Source: Mactra quadrangularis
Taxonomy: Eukaryota > Mollusca > Bivalvia > Venerida > Mactridae
Direction of reading: 5' to 3'
DNA: 64,000 bases
Assembly (NCBI GenBank): GCA_025267735.1
Contig: CM046304.1
Coordinates: forward strand, 1,178,001-1,242,000
A program made the position numbers and the translations under genes. Under the pieces are notes generated by a model that saw nothing but the letters and a program-made list of their open reading frames with translations, had not been told where the DNA came from and ran no database searches. Positions 1-10,802 of the stretch are shown here, one piece after another. Numbering within the stretch: position 1 is the stretch's first letter; each line of letters opens with the position of its first letter.

Positions 1-10
1 TTCTTCATAT

Positions 11-160
11 TTGTTATTTCAGGTTATTATATTATTTCGGTCATGGTAATTTAGGTTATTTGTTATTTCAGGTTATTATATTATTTCGATCATGGTAATT
101 TTGGTTATTTGTTATTTCAGGTTATTATATTATTTTGGTCATGGTAATTTAGGTTATTAT
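11..160 (+). repeat. 49-bp tandem repeat, three copies, at a splice acceptor
   Basis: Copies start near 11, 60 and 109 and are almost identical. Each holds a pyrimidine-rich stretch ending in TTATTTCAG followed by GTTATTATATTATTT, so each copy carries an acceptor-like AG. Each also contains a second candidate, TAATTTAG. The array ends directly at the exon beginning near 153. Confidence 0.9.
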
Positions 161-210
161 GAAGTCAAGGAGAATGATGAGGAAGCCACCTTACCACCTA
201 TAGCTGACAA
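153..210 (+). CDS. Membrane protein gene 1, penultimate exon
   Basis: Read in the frame that joins the next exon, this gives YYEVKENDEEATLPPIADK, an acidic linker. The donor is AA|GTAAGT at 210/211, a full consensus. The exon ends after two bases of a codon (aa), which the first base of the next exon (a at 451) completes to Lys. The start is uncertain: TTTAG at 148-152 gives 153, but the upstream TTTCAG at 115-120 keeps the same frame open and would add about ten residues. The N-terminal part of the gene lies left of the window. Confidence 0.6.
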
Positions 211-450
211 GTAAGTCAACATAAATACTTTATTTTTTCAACCACATCTCATGTGACAAGGTTCATAACTGCAAATATTGTCTATTCAATAAAAAATTTT
301 CTTTAGAAAAAACATTATTTTTTACTTTAACTTCTTTATTTCTTAAGGTATCATTTTCAAGATGGCAGAAGTTCATTAAAATTAATTGAAAAAGCTTAGC
401 ATTTTGCACTCTGCATTATATATCATTATATTTTTATTTCTTTGTTTCAG

Positions 451-826
451 AGTTGATCAGGTTGTTCAGAGAGTATGGCAAGAAGTGTTCGCCCTGTTTC
501 GTATACTATTCAGTATAATTATATGGTTTATTGTGGAACTATTTTACTTTATTACGAAACATATATTCCGTCCGTTACTCACAGCAGTCCTGGTCAGTAT
601 CGGTGATTTCATCGTGAAGCCGTTATTATCGGCTGTGTTTAATGGTTTTATTCAACCAGGAAGTGTGTTTTGGTGGAACGTATTCACTGGCATGAGGCAC
701 ATGTTCACGCCCATCGGAGAAATCATACATCGGATATTTCAACAGTTTGCTATGTTGTTTCAATCCATACGACTGTTTAATGTAACGTGGGTGTCAGGGC
801 AGCCACAAAGTGTACAAACAGTGTAG
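451..826 (+). CDS. Membrane protein gene 1, last coding exon (unrecognised multi-pass protein)
   Basis: The exon opens after TTTGTTTCAG and reads 124 residues to a TAG stop at 824-826. It starts VDQVVQRVWQEVF. Two or three long hydrophobic stretches follow (around LFRILFSIIIWFIVELFYF and LLTAVLVSIGDFIVKPLL), then a region with GSVFWWNVFTGMRHMF and an amphipathic end. This looks like the membrane-embedded C terminus of a multi-pass protein; no catalytic motif is visible. Conserved-looking aromatic and proline positions (RPLLTAV, KPLLSAVFNGFIQP) suggest a real family, but I cannot name it. Codon use and open frame match the joined upstream exon. Confidence 0.75.
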
Positions 827-1039
827 AAAATCTACCAATCAAAAGTTGTCCGATTGCAGGGCTCAGCATTCAGTGTTCTCATTAGGAACCGACAGCCGAC
901 AAAAACGACCAATTAGAAAGACGTAAAGGCCTGTTAGGATTGGCTAAAAATAATAAAAAAGATAGAAATTGCCCCTGGACCCCCCTAGAAAGCCTATTAC
1001 TTTTCTATTTGAGCCTATTCAACAAAATCTTACTGGGTT

Positions 1040-1200
1040 CACTGACCTTAAAAGTAGGTTGTTCAGTTGGACAACCATCTGTATATTTTACTATCCGGAA
1101 ACAAATACTTATTAGCAGTAACAAGTTGTCTGAACTCAAATATAGGTCGTCAGGGGCAATAGGGCAACCTTTAATGTTGAGTCCTGGATTGGACAGGACT
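1040..1200 (+). repeat. Dispersed repeat, copy 1 (second copy at 5004-5150)
   Basis: The stretch with GTTCAGTTGGACAACC, then AGTAACAAGTTG, then TAGGTCGTCAGGGGCAAT and CAACCTTTAATGTTGA recurs in the same order and spacing at 5004-5150. A 95-codon open frame over it is most likely chance inside a decayed repeat. Confidence 0.75.
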
Positions 1201-1274
1201 AAAATTCACTGTACTGGCAGCTGTTGATTTTTGTAGAATAGTTATATCTTACTTAGTTTGGATTGAGTGGAAAT

Positions 1275-1369
1275 TAGAGCTGTCATCGATTTTATCGATA
1301 TCGGTGTATTGTCTATATACATTTCTCGATATCGTTGATACGCTTTGAGCCCAATCAATGACAGCTCTA
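1275..1369. repeat. Short inverted repeat
   Basis: The arms TAGAGCTGTCATCGATT (1275-1291) and AATCAATGACAGCTCTA (1353-1369) pair with one mismatch around a 61-bp loop that itself contains ATCGATATCG words. It may be a tiny MITE. Confidence 0.6.
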
Positions 1370-1402
1370 GTGAAAATGTATTATTGTACATATATTTATA
1401 TT

Positions 1403-1551
1403 GTCAAAAAATGAATGATCAGATATTGTTTTTAGTAATACATGTATACTCTAAAACATTTAAGTATAACAGGGAACACTAACTTAAATGTTTTAGAGTA
1501 TACATGTACAATGTATTAATAAAAACAATATCTGATCATTCATTTTTTGAC
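1403..1551. repeat. Long hairpin (palindromic element)
   Basis: The arm at 1403-1465 (beginning GTCAAAAAATGAATGATCAG, ending ACATTTAAGT) is repeated inverted at 1482-1551 with a few extra bases. The loop is only about 16 bp. Transcribed as part of the gene 1 3' UTR, it would fold into a stem of about 60 bp. Confidence 0.85.
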
Positions 1552-1603
1552 TATGTTCCCCATTATTCATGTTTTAACTCTTTTTTTTTGAAGCTTGTTG
1601 AGG

Positions 1604-1609
1604 AATAAA
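1604..1609 (+). terminator. Candidate poly(A) signal for gene 1
   Basis: This is AATAAA about 780 bp after the stop codon. The intervening stretch would be a 3' UTR and holds a dispersed repeat and two hairpins. No EST-type evidence is available, so the cleavage site is a guess. Confidence 0.35.
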
Positions 1610-3250
1610 ATATAGGCATAAGCTCTGATGAATAAGCATTAAACATGTATCATGTGTGTATATGTAAAGAATCATGATTTATTTTTTATGGTGCACAATT
1701 TAGTTCAGAGCATTATGTTGTCTATTTTTTTAAAACATATTTTGTGTCAATTACAATTTAAGCTTTTTTGATTTGTCAGTGGATATTATAAAAGAAAAAG
1801 TTTTCTCTCACTTGATTCTCCAATCTTGCCTTTAAATGAATGATATTGATTTATTTATTATACTCAGTTACATTTAAATTATTATACAGATATACATGTA
1901 TATATATTTTTTTTTATCTCGCCTGAGCATATTATGTCTGAAAAAGACTCAAATTGTTTAACCATATTTAGCTATAAGTGTATTACCATAAGTTATTATT
2001 TATATTTATTAATCTCTACCTTCCGTCCATTCAAATTTTTGAGATTTTTTATTCTATATATTTTTAAGTTATTATTACTGTATATATTCAATTAAACACC
2101 CCAGGGGTGTGACATTTTCAAAGGGGAGGGGCATTTATGAGAGTACAAAAATAATAAAATTACCACATTAAATACAGTATAATAAGGCCAGACCTTTTAT
2201 ACTTTTCGTCTTACAAAAGTCCAGACCCTAATTTTTTAGAAATTGAAATCAAAATCTTGAATATGTATTTTTTTATTACCCACCATACTTATTTTTGCAC
2301 CAAAAAAGAAAAAACCGAACCCATCCCAGTACAAATAAGCTTAATGTGTCAATTATCACACTGTTTAAGAAAATGTCAGTGAATTTCTAAGATTTATATC
2401 AATTTCACTCAGAACTTGTACAAAGTGGGTTTGAAAAGTCAATTGTAATTGACATCTTTTATCTTTTTTTCTTTTTATTTGGACCTACGGTACTCATTTT
2501 TTCAAGAAAATTCGTAAGACCAAAAATATAAAAAGTGTGGCCTAAATTTACCCTCAACCACCCTTCACAGCCATGAAAAAATCTATATCAAAGGCCCTGA
2601 CCATCATCCAAGATGTAAGGTCGATGTAACTTCAAAGTAACTGACCTATGTTAGTAAAATCCTGATTCAAACTTCAAAAGAATACCAACACACATAAATT
2701 TTCATACTCCTTGGATGAGTTACATGTGTGTCAGAAACTAAACTATTCCCATCCAAAAATTGAAGAGAGAGAGGCGTTTATTAGGGAAGGGGTGTTTTAT
2801 TGAGTATTTACAGTATGTGCTTTTATTATTAAGTTTACATTATATATATATGTTGAATGTCTTTGTAATTAATATGAATGCAGATTTGTGTATTTGGACT
2901 ACATACATACCAATTATACCAAATATACAGTATTTTATATTAAATGTAATGTTATTTTATAAAGCTGTTTTATAAAGCTGTTGATAAAAGTCCATTGAAA
3001 TCTTTATAATTGACAATTCAATGATGTTTTCATGTTTTTTTAAAGGTGGTACATTTAAATATCATATTGATTTTGAAAATGTAATCATCTTTTTTGTTTA
3101 AAAATTATCTAATTTGAAGCTTAATCTTGGTAGGCCTGATGTTTGTTAAGTTTCTTTGTTAAATATTGTTTCGGGTCATAAATTTCTATTTTAATATATT
3201 AGATTTTTTTAGATTTTTTTTTGTTTAAATTCTAAACTTTTTTAAATCTT
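1610..3250. other. A/T-rich spacer, no gene seen
   Basis: No exon-like open frame with splice sites was found. Fragments at about 2096-2140 (CACCCCAGGGGTGTG) and 2770-2805 (GGCGTTTATTAGGGAAGGGG) belong to the same degenerate repeat seen at 63315-63415. Confidence 0.5.
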
Positions 3251-3251
3251 A

Positions 3252-3616
3252 CAAGGGACCTAAGCCAGTTATTTCCCCTTGTATACTCTTCAATTAGGTA
3301 GCTCCATTAATTGGATTACTCGGATTTTACCCTTACTGTTCAATGTCAATTTGCCAAAATTAATCCTAAATTACTTTTTTGTAATTCATTTAATTTGTTT
3401 GAAAATCAAGCTATGTATTGTTTTGATGAAAAACTATCTAAATTTTATCATGTTTGCCAGTATTTTAATTTACAAGTAAGATATTAGATTAAATATTTTA
3501 TTATCCTTAAATAGGACTTCAAAGATAAAATCCGAGGATTCCAACTGATAGGACCTACTTACCAATTGGATTGCTTCAGATTTTATCAAGGAAAGATAAC
3601 TGACAAAAGTCCCTTA
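3252..3616 (+). mobile_element. MITE-1, full copy
   Basis: The element is about 365 bp with inverted ends: left AAGGGACCTAAGCCAGTTAT, right ATAACTGACAAAAGTCCCTT. The family consensus end is AATAAGGGACTTTAGTCAG. The same internal order recurs at 12326, 17416 and 41552 and in fragments at 11981, 22238 and 27491: CTTGTATACTCTTCAA, then GGATTACTCGGATTTTACCC, then TCCGAGGATTCCAACTG, then ATTGGATTGCTTCAGATTTT. It has no coding capacity. Confidence 0.9.
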
Positions 3617-4128
3617 TTGGATTGGCATAACATATGTTTTGTGTTCTTAGTTTTGTATAATTTTGGGGTCAGACGTATCTTATTTTATATCTATATGCAT
3701 TGAAAATGTTATTTTATTTTTTTTTATCGTTAGTTGAAGTTATTATAGCTGTTCAGGACTGTTCTTGTTAATTTTACTTTTTTGTTGATTATTTAGAATG
3801 CAATAACTGAATCTCGGGTATCTTTTCCTGTTTCATAAATATAATTTCTGCATATGAACCTGCGTATAAACTCCCATGAAATATCTATCAATTTAGGCAC
3901 TGCATTGATTTTACAATATTATTATTAGTAATGGCAATATTCAGAGATTTTTATTTACTATGTTTATATATCACTATTTTTTATCTTTTTAATATTTTTG
4001 ATCATTATTTTACCTTATGTGTTTCTGCAATATTTAAGTTACATTAATTTAAACTGCAATAATTATGTTGTCATAAATGTCTTGAAATCTTGTTATATTT
4101 TTCATTTTAACATGTTACTGATCATTTT

Positions 4129-4400
4129 TATACCCCCGCTTCGAAGAAGAGGGGGGTATACTGTTTTACCCTTGTCCGTGCGTCCGTCCATCCGTCCGTC
4201 CGTTACGAAATTTCCGTCGCAGTTTTCTCAGCAACTATAATATGCAGCAGCCTAATACTTTGCATATTGCTTCATCCCATAGTCCCATGTGGTGTAAAGC
4301 GATTTCATGCTCCTTGCTCATCTACTTCCTGTTTATCGCATATTTTTAGATTTTGGCGGGGGTATCTTTAGTGAGCATTAGCTCACAGATTTACTTGTTT
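4129..4400 (+). repeat. CCGT-rich 'SVRPSV' dispersed repeat, copy 1
   Basis: It begins TATACCCCCGCTTCGAAG and passes through tandem CCGT words (translating as RPSIRPSV). It then runs through CCCATGTGGTGTAAAGCG and ends in GAGCATTAGCTCACAGATTT. Its near-perfect reverse complement lies at 53220-53500. This pattern is a familiar contaminant of mollusc gene models (from memory). Confidence 0.85.
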
Positions 4401-4448
4401 ATTTCTTTTAAGTTCTAATTTGTTGTTATTTTTACTATGAAAGTACAG

Positions 4449-4828
4449 AGCCCCTAAAGTGACATTTTGAAATACTTTTTTCATAGTTATTTCATTTTAC
4501 AAAATATTACCGGTGTAACATTTAAACAAATGTTAGGGGGGAAAAATTTGCCTAGGGGGGAAAAAAAGGCCTGGGCCAATTTTTCCCCGGGGGAAAAAAG
4601 GCCTGGGCCAATCTTTTCCCGGGGAAAGATTTGCCTGGGCCTTTCTTTCCCCGGGGAAAGATTGGCCGGGGGAAAAAATAGACTGCTACACCGGGGTATA
4701 TCATTTTTGTTTTGAAAATTCTATGAAATATTATTTTGTTTTTACAAATTTTAAATATTATTATGTTTAAGGGAAATTATTGTTAAAAAAAATTACTAGT
4801 ATTTCAAAATGTCACTTTAGGGGCTCCA
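4449..4828. mobile_element. MITE-2 with CCCCGGGG-rich core
   Basis: The inverted ends GAGCCCCTAAAGTGACATTT and AAATGTCACTTTAGGGGCTC are essentially perfect over about 27 bp. The flanks are A/T-rich, but 4537-4685 is a G/C-rich block of repeated GGCCTGGGCCAAT, TTTTCCCCGGGGGAAA and AAAGATTGGCC units, many of them palindromic. The open frame through the core (GEKKAWANFSPGEKRPGPIF) is a by-product of the repetition. A relative without this core lies at 18829-19101. Confidence 0.85.
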
Positions 4829-5003
4829 TAAGTTAGAAAGGGGGGATGTGAATGTTTATAAGCAAGCATTCAAATCTGAATGGTTGGTGGTATGCTGAAA
4901 AGTGTATTCTAGTGTAAGCATGCACTTTTGTACCTTTAATATCATATTCCTTTAATTGCAATACATGTAGTTGATGACATGCAAGGCTCGACAATAATTT
5001 TTA

Positions 5004-5150
5004 AAGTGGGTAGCCCAGTTGGACAACCAGCTATATGTTTCAATTGCCCAGACCAAATGATTACTAGCAATAACAAGTTGCCCCGACCCTAATATAGGTC
5101 ATCAGGGGCAATGAGATGACCTTTAATGTTGAATTCTGGACATGTTGTAT
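5004..5150 (+). repeat. Dispersed repeat, copy 2 (see 1040-1200)
   Basis: It shares CAGTTGGACAACCAGC, AGCAATAACAAGTTG and TAGGTCATCAGGGGCAATG with copy 1, in order. Confidence 0.75.
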
Positions 5151-5251
5151 GGATTGAAAGTTTTGAATTTATTATCCTCCCTTAAGAATAGATTAGTTAC
5201 TTTTACTCATTAGGTTGTACAATTGTTTAACAAATAAGCAATATTTCATGG

Positions 5252-5326
5252 GTTTAGCGCAAAATGGTCGTAACTCACTCTTTTCTTATATCGAGTTACA
5301 ACTGTTTTCCACTAAACCTGCAATTA
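5252..5326. repeat. 75-bp hairpin element, copy 1
   Basis: The arms GGTTTAGCGCAAAA..GTAACTC and GAGTTACAACTGTTTTCCAC..AAACC form a stem of about 27 bp around ACTCTTTTCTTATATC. The reverse complement of the whole unit is at 61673-61748. Confidence 0.85.
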
Positions 5327-5329
5327 ACA

Positions 5330-6380
5330 GGTCAGTTACACTGTAGTAGTTCTCTTATTGTTTAGTTTATAATTTGTATTATTTCTGACCATGGGAGCTA
5401 ACTCAATGAGTATTACTATACCTCACGTGATTTGTTTACTATATAGCCTAATGTGATGTCACTGTGTGACAATCCGTAATGGCACTCGCTTGACATCACC
5501 TATAGGCCTGCTTATAGCGATGGGAGACCATTGCGTTGGAGTTGGTAATTGGGAATGTTTTCCTACTTATCAAAATTATATTCAAATATATATTTGAGTC
5601 AAATCCTTCACTTTTTTGAAATTGAAGTTACAAGGTTTTAACTCCAATGATTATTTCAATATCTAAAATGAATTTTTTGAACATCAAAATTTGTATTTGT
5701 TCATGGCCTCGATAATTTTCTATCTTGTTATAGTTGGATTTTAGCATTTTTTTTTGTTAGGTAGGTCCATCATTTTTAATTATTATGTATTTATAGATTT
5801 CATGCAATAAAAAATTAATCAAAATGTAGCATAATTTATTGTTAAAAGACATGTAGTTATATATTTATCATAACAGAAGAATAAAATAGTAAAATGATAA
5901 ATTAATCTTGTTTGTTGTTTGTTTCTTAAGCCTTTATCAGTTTAACCACTGTATGTAGCATAGTTCAAGTAGCAACTGATCATGGGCAATAAATTGACCG
6001 ATTATGTTAATCATGTGACAACATCATGTGACCATGTAACTGGAAAAAAACTGTTTACTATAAATATACACAGAGGCTGTACAAGAACGAGTGTATTCTT
6101 CCATGGACATTTTCCAAGACATGCTGAGGCTTTGGTGACTGATGGGTACAAGTGAGCCCCAGATAACCCCAGCTACATTGAGATTTTATAGTTGTTTGAA
6201 GTCATAATCGCTGGTTAACATTTATACTTGAAACAAAACGAACCCTGTACAGCGCCGAATATCTTTGATCTTTATTTCTTCTTAAGTCAAAATATAAGTC
6301 ATAAACTTCAATAACAATCTTAACTTTTAAATCCTATAAGACTTATCATTCCTTTTTATTGACAATATATTATTCAAGGC
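5330..6380. other. Spacer without a confident gene
   Basis: This is A/T-rich sequence. A weak exon-like stretch (6074-6138) is discussed under findings. The phrase GAAGTTACAAGGTTTTAACT near 5624 resembles one arm of the hairpin at 61938-62028. Confidence 0.4.
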
Positions 6381-6689
6381 CATACTAAACAGTGCTCGCC
6401 AAAAGTTAGGAGACCAAGAAAATTTATGAAAATTCTTAATTTTCAACAATTGTTACTCTAAAACCATTATTTTTGATGATAAAATAAAACAGATTTAAAC
6501 CATAAAGTCTCAAAAAATATTACCAATGTATTTTTTTCCATTGCATGTTGTTTATAGCTTAATTTGTAGTCTCACCTTTTTATAGAACCATAAAAGTAAA
6601 GCAAACTTTTAAAGGCATTTCAAAATAAACGGTTAGCAAACTTTCGATTGAAGCTATTTAGTCGCCATTCAAATAGTAAAAGTAGTGGT

Positions 6690-6948
6690 CAATAGTACTA
6701 TGCGCGTTTACGGATTGAGATGTACAAATCCTACTTGAGTGGTAGGACCAGCGCGTAGGGATCAAGAGGTCTCGGGTTCGATCCCCACTAGGGACACTGT
6801 TAATTTCCTTGAGCAAGCAATTTACTCACAGTTGTTCCTTTCCAATCACAAGTAAATGGGTACTGTAAGGGATCATCTGCCTGAAGATGATTTCAATGAT
6901 CAGTGGTTATCATACAGTACTGCTAAGTCGGCTGAACATATACAGTAC
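6690..6948 (+). mobile_element. tRNA-derived SINE-like block
   Basis: GAGTGGTAGGACCAGCGCG (A-box-like) is followed by GGGTTCGATCCCC at 6774-6786, a perfect pol III B box. The body then holds TTGAGCAAGCAATTTACTC and a variable tail. It does not fold as a complete tRNA, so I call it SINE-like. Confidence 0.6.
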
Positions 6949-7330
6949 CCACCAAAAGTTTGGAGACATTTTCAGATTGTAGGCCTTCTGAATAGCTTTT
7001 ATCATACATGTAATTTAAGTAACTGTTAATTTTGATATGCTTTGTAGATTTGCATTATTTTTTTTTCGGTTATCTTTATAATTATAACTAAGACTACAAA
7101 ATAGCATAAAAGCTATGCTATGGAAATAATTACGATTTAAGTGGTTTTGGAGGCTTTAGGATGTCACATGCTGAATTTTATAAATGTGTTACATTCATGA
7201 AGCTTCTTTTCATTTTATCACAAACCATACATAAATATATCAAAAATAATGATTTAGCAAAAATAACCATCAAAATTCAAGAGTTATAGTAAATTTCTTT
7301 TGTCTCCAAACTTTTAGTGGGTACTGTATA
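6949..7330 (+). mobile_element. MITE-3, full copy
   Basis: The ends are TACAGTACCCACCAAAAGTT and ..TCTCCAAACTTTTAGTGGGTACTGTA, inverted over about 28 bp. Internal landmarks are GTAGGCCTTCTGAATAGCTT, ACTACAAAATAGCATAAAAGC and ATTTTATCACAAACCATAC. Other copies are at 29109 and 31720 (reversed). Confidence 0.9.
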
Positions 7331-7388
7331 TGGAAACAGACTCTATACCGCACTCCTAACTTTTGGTTGGCACTATAGTTCCAATCCC

Positions 7389-7742
7389 TTTAAAGGTACT
7401 GGTTCACAGATTTGGTTATTTTTTCTATATTTTCAAAATACCATTCTGTGTCTGTAATTTTGTCCCAAAAACTATCTTTTTAAATTGCAAGACAAACTGA
7501 CCCATATGTTGCAAGAAATATACAATAAAAGTCACAAAAATGCACTAAAATTGTCTATTCCGTTACATACGGGGTAGATTTTTACTACATGAAACGCCAT
7601 CATTTGTAACTGTATGTCAGTTTGCACTAAACTGTAATTGTCAGAACACTACTTTCCTGCTTCCAAAAAATGTTTCCATACAATTTTGATAGTTTTAGAA
7701 AAAGTTGATATTTAAGTTGAACTCTGTGAATGAGTACCTTTA
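7389..7742 (+). mobile_element. MITE-4, full copy
   Basis: The element is about 354 bp with ends TTTAAAGGTACTGGTTCACA and ..TGTGAATGAGTACCTTTAA. Internal landmarks are TTTTCAAAATACCATT, ACAAACTGACC, TACAATAAAAGTCAC and AGAAAAAGTTGATATTTAAG. Other copies: 15658 (truncated), 24095, 38411 (reversed) and an end fragment at 48391. Confidence 0.9.
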
Positions 7743-8159
7743 ATGTTATACAGGTACTTTCCTCTATGCTTAATTACTAACTCTATTGCAATCAATACAT
7801 ACACAAAACATTGTTAAGCCAGTTCTAACTAGATAATACTTTCACAATGTAATGCCAAACCATGAAATATTCAGACCTGTTAAACTAATAGCGTTCAAGT
7901 TCAAATAGAATTTCACATTTTTAACAAATAAACCTTGGCGTATGTTCAATATTAGATCGGTAGGTATATTTGCCATACTGTTTATCGTAACAGATAAGTT
8001 TTCCTTCTGAATTACGCCGTATAATACCGAGTGACAAACTATCAAACATTTACATAAACTTTGAAGGTTTTATATAATGAATCCTTGGTTGAAATTAAAC
8101 AAAAGCTCATCGCGTGAAAGGATTCATTGGGCTTTAAATGCCATGGTCATCATTTTATT

Positions 8160-8440
8160 TTTATACTGGGTTAAATGCCGTGTCAACAGAGTTTGGGTTA
8201 TTTTATGGAGACCAGCGCACCTAACCTAGCTTACCTGGACTCTTGTCTATAACTAGTACTCACCTACCCTTTCACAAGGCCGACAACTTCTCAATATACC
8301 TTATAAATGTTATTAATGAAAAAAATCATTGACATTATTGTTAATTTTTCATGGAAGGGTATCACTGTCCCGCGTAGGATTTAAATTGGGTATCTGCGGG
8401 TTGGTAGCCCATTTGGTATGAGGGAAGGGTCCCTGGGGAT
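8160..8440 (-). mobile_element. SINE-A, copy 1
   Basis: In plus-strand order it shows the SINE tail (TTAAATGCCGTGTCAACA), the body (GCGCACCTAACCTAGCTTAC, then ACCAGT-like ACTAGTACTCACCTACCC, TTTCATGGAAGGGTATCAC), and then a decayed tRNA head. The best-preserved relative is 54535-54826. Confidence 0.8.
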
Positions 8441-9463
8441 GTAGGGTAGGCTCTTAGGATACAGGGTACTAGCCCTAGTATAAAAAATAAAACTTTAGTG
8501 TATTCGTAATAGATGTTTCACATAACAAGAATAATGTTCTGCCATAAATATTTGAAATCGTGTTTTGTTACAAATAAACGAAGTGAAAACAGCTGTGTCA
8601 TTTTATGTAATATTTATAAAACGTATACACATAATTTCATGCAAGAAGTATTCATTCATACGTGACTTTAATGTATAATTATATAAACCAATAACTACCA
8701 TAGGAAGATATGGCATAAACATTTATATTAGCCGACTTTGAGGTTTATATTTTTCAAAGAGAAAGTACACATGTATTACGTAAATATATCAAACTGATAT
8801 CACGTTGTTTACGTCTGAAATTATAAAATCGTCAATAACAAATAAGTTGGTCGATCAGAAAACAATTTTTAGCCACCACCTGTGTAAAGCGACTACTAGT
8901 GACAATTCTTGTTTCTTTTTGAAAACATGACCAAATCGTGAGAACTGGGGGAATTATCTCCTCCGTAGCCATCAACGGTCCTTCGAACCACGGCCAAGGT
9001 AGGGTAAGGAAGGAAACACAATACTGATAGTGAGGCTACCGCTGGCTCTGACATATATATATCTTATAGGTCGTTTTTGGTCCGATGTCCTGTAGTTTAG
9101 TAGTGATACCCTTTCTAGTGCGAGAGCACTGTCTCTCTTCACTTTCTTATTTTTCTATTAACCCCTCCCTCTTTTTTATCACACCCCTTTTCTACTCCTC
9201 GCTTCTCGCTGCCTCTCCCTTTCTCCCCTACCCCCCCCCCCCTATACATCTCCCTCTCGTCCAAACTCTTTACCACCCACTATCATACCCTCTCTCTCTC
9301 TCGCTTTCTTATCGATCAAGATTGATTTTCTAATATCAAATATACGAAATGTTTGTTTTTATATGTTTACCGAACATTAACCTGACATCCAATTTTAATA
9401 ATTCCAAATCTCCAAGCCTGGATATTAGTTTGTAGAACGTAGTCAATGAACTAATGGTTTAAA
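8441..9463. other. Spacer with a pyrimidine-rich tract
   Basis: No exon was recognised. From about 9115 to 9310 the plus strand is almost pure C/T, including a run of C at 9229-9241 and (CT)n near 9291. The 82-codon open frame over it is compositional. Confidence 0.5.
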
Positions 9464-9830
9464 CAGGACCGGGTCCCGGATTTTTTTCCAGGGGGGAGGG
9501 GCGGTCCAAACTTTCGAACCCCACGCACAGTATACACTGCTTGCGGAATAACGCAACATATTGAAATAAAAACTACATAACAATTAGATCTATACTTATT
9601 ACAACGATGGGCGAAGCGAGTCCGAAAAAAATTGCTTCATGCTACTTTGTATCATGTAAATATATGTATGCATTGTTTTCTTTTGGGTTTAATAGCCTAA
9701 GAAATTATATGTAATAAACCTTTAAATCTTAAAAAATCGTTCACAGTTAAAAATGCACCAAGAGCTGGTATATATTTTAGAAATTTCTGGTGGGATCCAG
9801 ACCCCCCTGACCTCCCCCCGCCCCGCAAGT
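9464..9830. mobile_element. MITE-11, copy 1 (old)
   Basis: It runs from ACCGGGTCCCGGATTTTTTT and GGGGGGAGGGGCGGTCC to GTGGGATCCAGACCCCCCTG. Internal words shared with the copy at 31310 are AACATATT..AATA.AAAACTAC and ATGCTAC. It shows the family's G- and C-runs at the ends. Confidence 0.7.
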
Positions 9831-9839
9831 TCCGCTTAT

Positions 9840-10660
9840 ATTTCAACACCGACGTTTTAATTTTAACCGTTTTCCTCTAGGCACACGACTTTACATTGAT
9901 AAAAACTTTTCGGTTTATTTTCAATCGGACTTTCATATATACATACATTTAAAATAGATGACTTAAATATTTTTCTAAAGGGAAAAGAGTACTTAAGCTT
10001 TAAAATAAGATTTCAATGTGTGTATTGGAAATTAATCGAAAATCGAATTTCAATAGAATTTGTTAATCCCAAATATCGGGGGACTACTGAAACATTAAAA
10101 AAGAAACGTTCTGCATTTTCGATTCGCTTTACTAAGCAGTGTTTATATTTCCGTTTGAATAAGTTGGTTAAAACTCTATAAGGTACATAGTCTTTTAAAA
10201 AGTTTGGACAAATTCCAGTACGTGGCATTATAGCAACCAGCAACAAACAAAAGGTAATTAACTTTGTGTAACTTTCTTGTTTTTATGCAAATTAACAATC
10301 TTAGATAGCTTTGATAATAAATGAAGTTTGTTTTTTAAATTATATTCATTTTATCTTTAATTAAGTCTTTTTACGTAAGATAGCAACAATGCGCGCGGGA
10401 CTCTGTTCGTGAATTGCGATCGTACTTTTTCTCTTTTAAGACTTGTTAAGAATCATGAATTTCATATTGATTTAAAACAATGAATGATTAAATTCAATCA
10501 AAGTTTAATTCGAAGTTGCTTTTTATCATAAACCATTGAAATGCCGCTGACGCTATTTTTTCTTAGTTACCAAATATTTGAGTATGAATTAAATGCTTTT
10601 TTGTGACAACAAATGAATTGTGTTGTTCTGTCATCGTGTTATAGGCTTTAAATAAGCTAT
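9840..10660. other. A/T-rich spacer, nothing recognised
   Basis: The stretch has no splice-framed open reading frame and no repeat that I could match elsewhere in the window. Confidence 0.4.
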
Positions 10661-10792
10661 ATTGTTAAATTTTATTTACTTTCAGTGGTGTATACATTAA
10701 CCCCACTGATTTAAATACTCGCTTCAGTACTATGTATGAGGATTTAAATCAGTGGGGGTAATTTATATGAATGTGCTACTGACTGTTAAAAC
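10661..10792. mobile_element. MITE-5, short copy
   Basis: It begins ATTGTTAAATTTTATTTACT. The arm ACCCCACTGATTTAAATACT is answered by GATTTAAATCAGTGGGGG, then a decayed ACTGACTGTTAAA end. The family has long (about 60 bp) inverted arms and a short core. There are ten copies or fragments in the window. Confidence 0.85.
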
Positions 10793-10802
10793 TGTATATA
10801 TG

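Larger units (their letters stand above)
6381..7376. mobile_element. Diverged MITE-3 relative, split by later insertions
   Basis: The outer ends ACAGTGCTCGCCAAAAGTTA (6382) and TAACTTTTGGTTGGCACTAT (7355-7374) are inverted and resemble the MITE-3 ends. Between them lie a tRNA-headed SINE-like block (6690-6948) and a complete younger MITE-3 (6949-7330). Confidence 0.65.

Noticed and set aside
940..1227. 95-codon frame after gene 1
   Set aside because: It overlaps a dispersed repeat present again at 5004-5150 without an open frame there.
4467..4715. 82-codon frame with GEKRPGPIFS-like repeats
   Set aside because: It lies wholly between the inverted ends of MITE-2 and follows the G/C-rich palindromic array.
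9085..9333. 82-codon Ser/Leu/Pro-rich frame
   Set aside because: Product of a pyrimidine-rich low-complexity tract.
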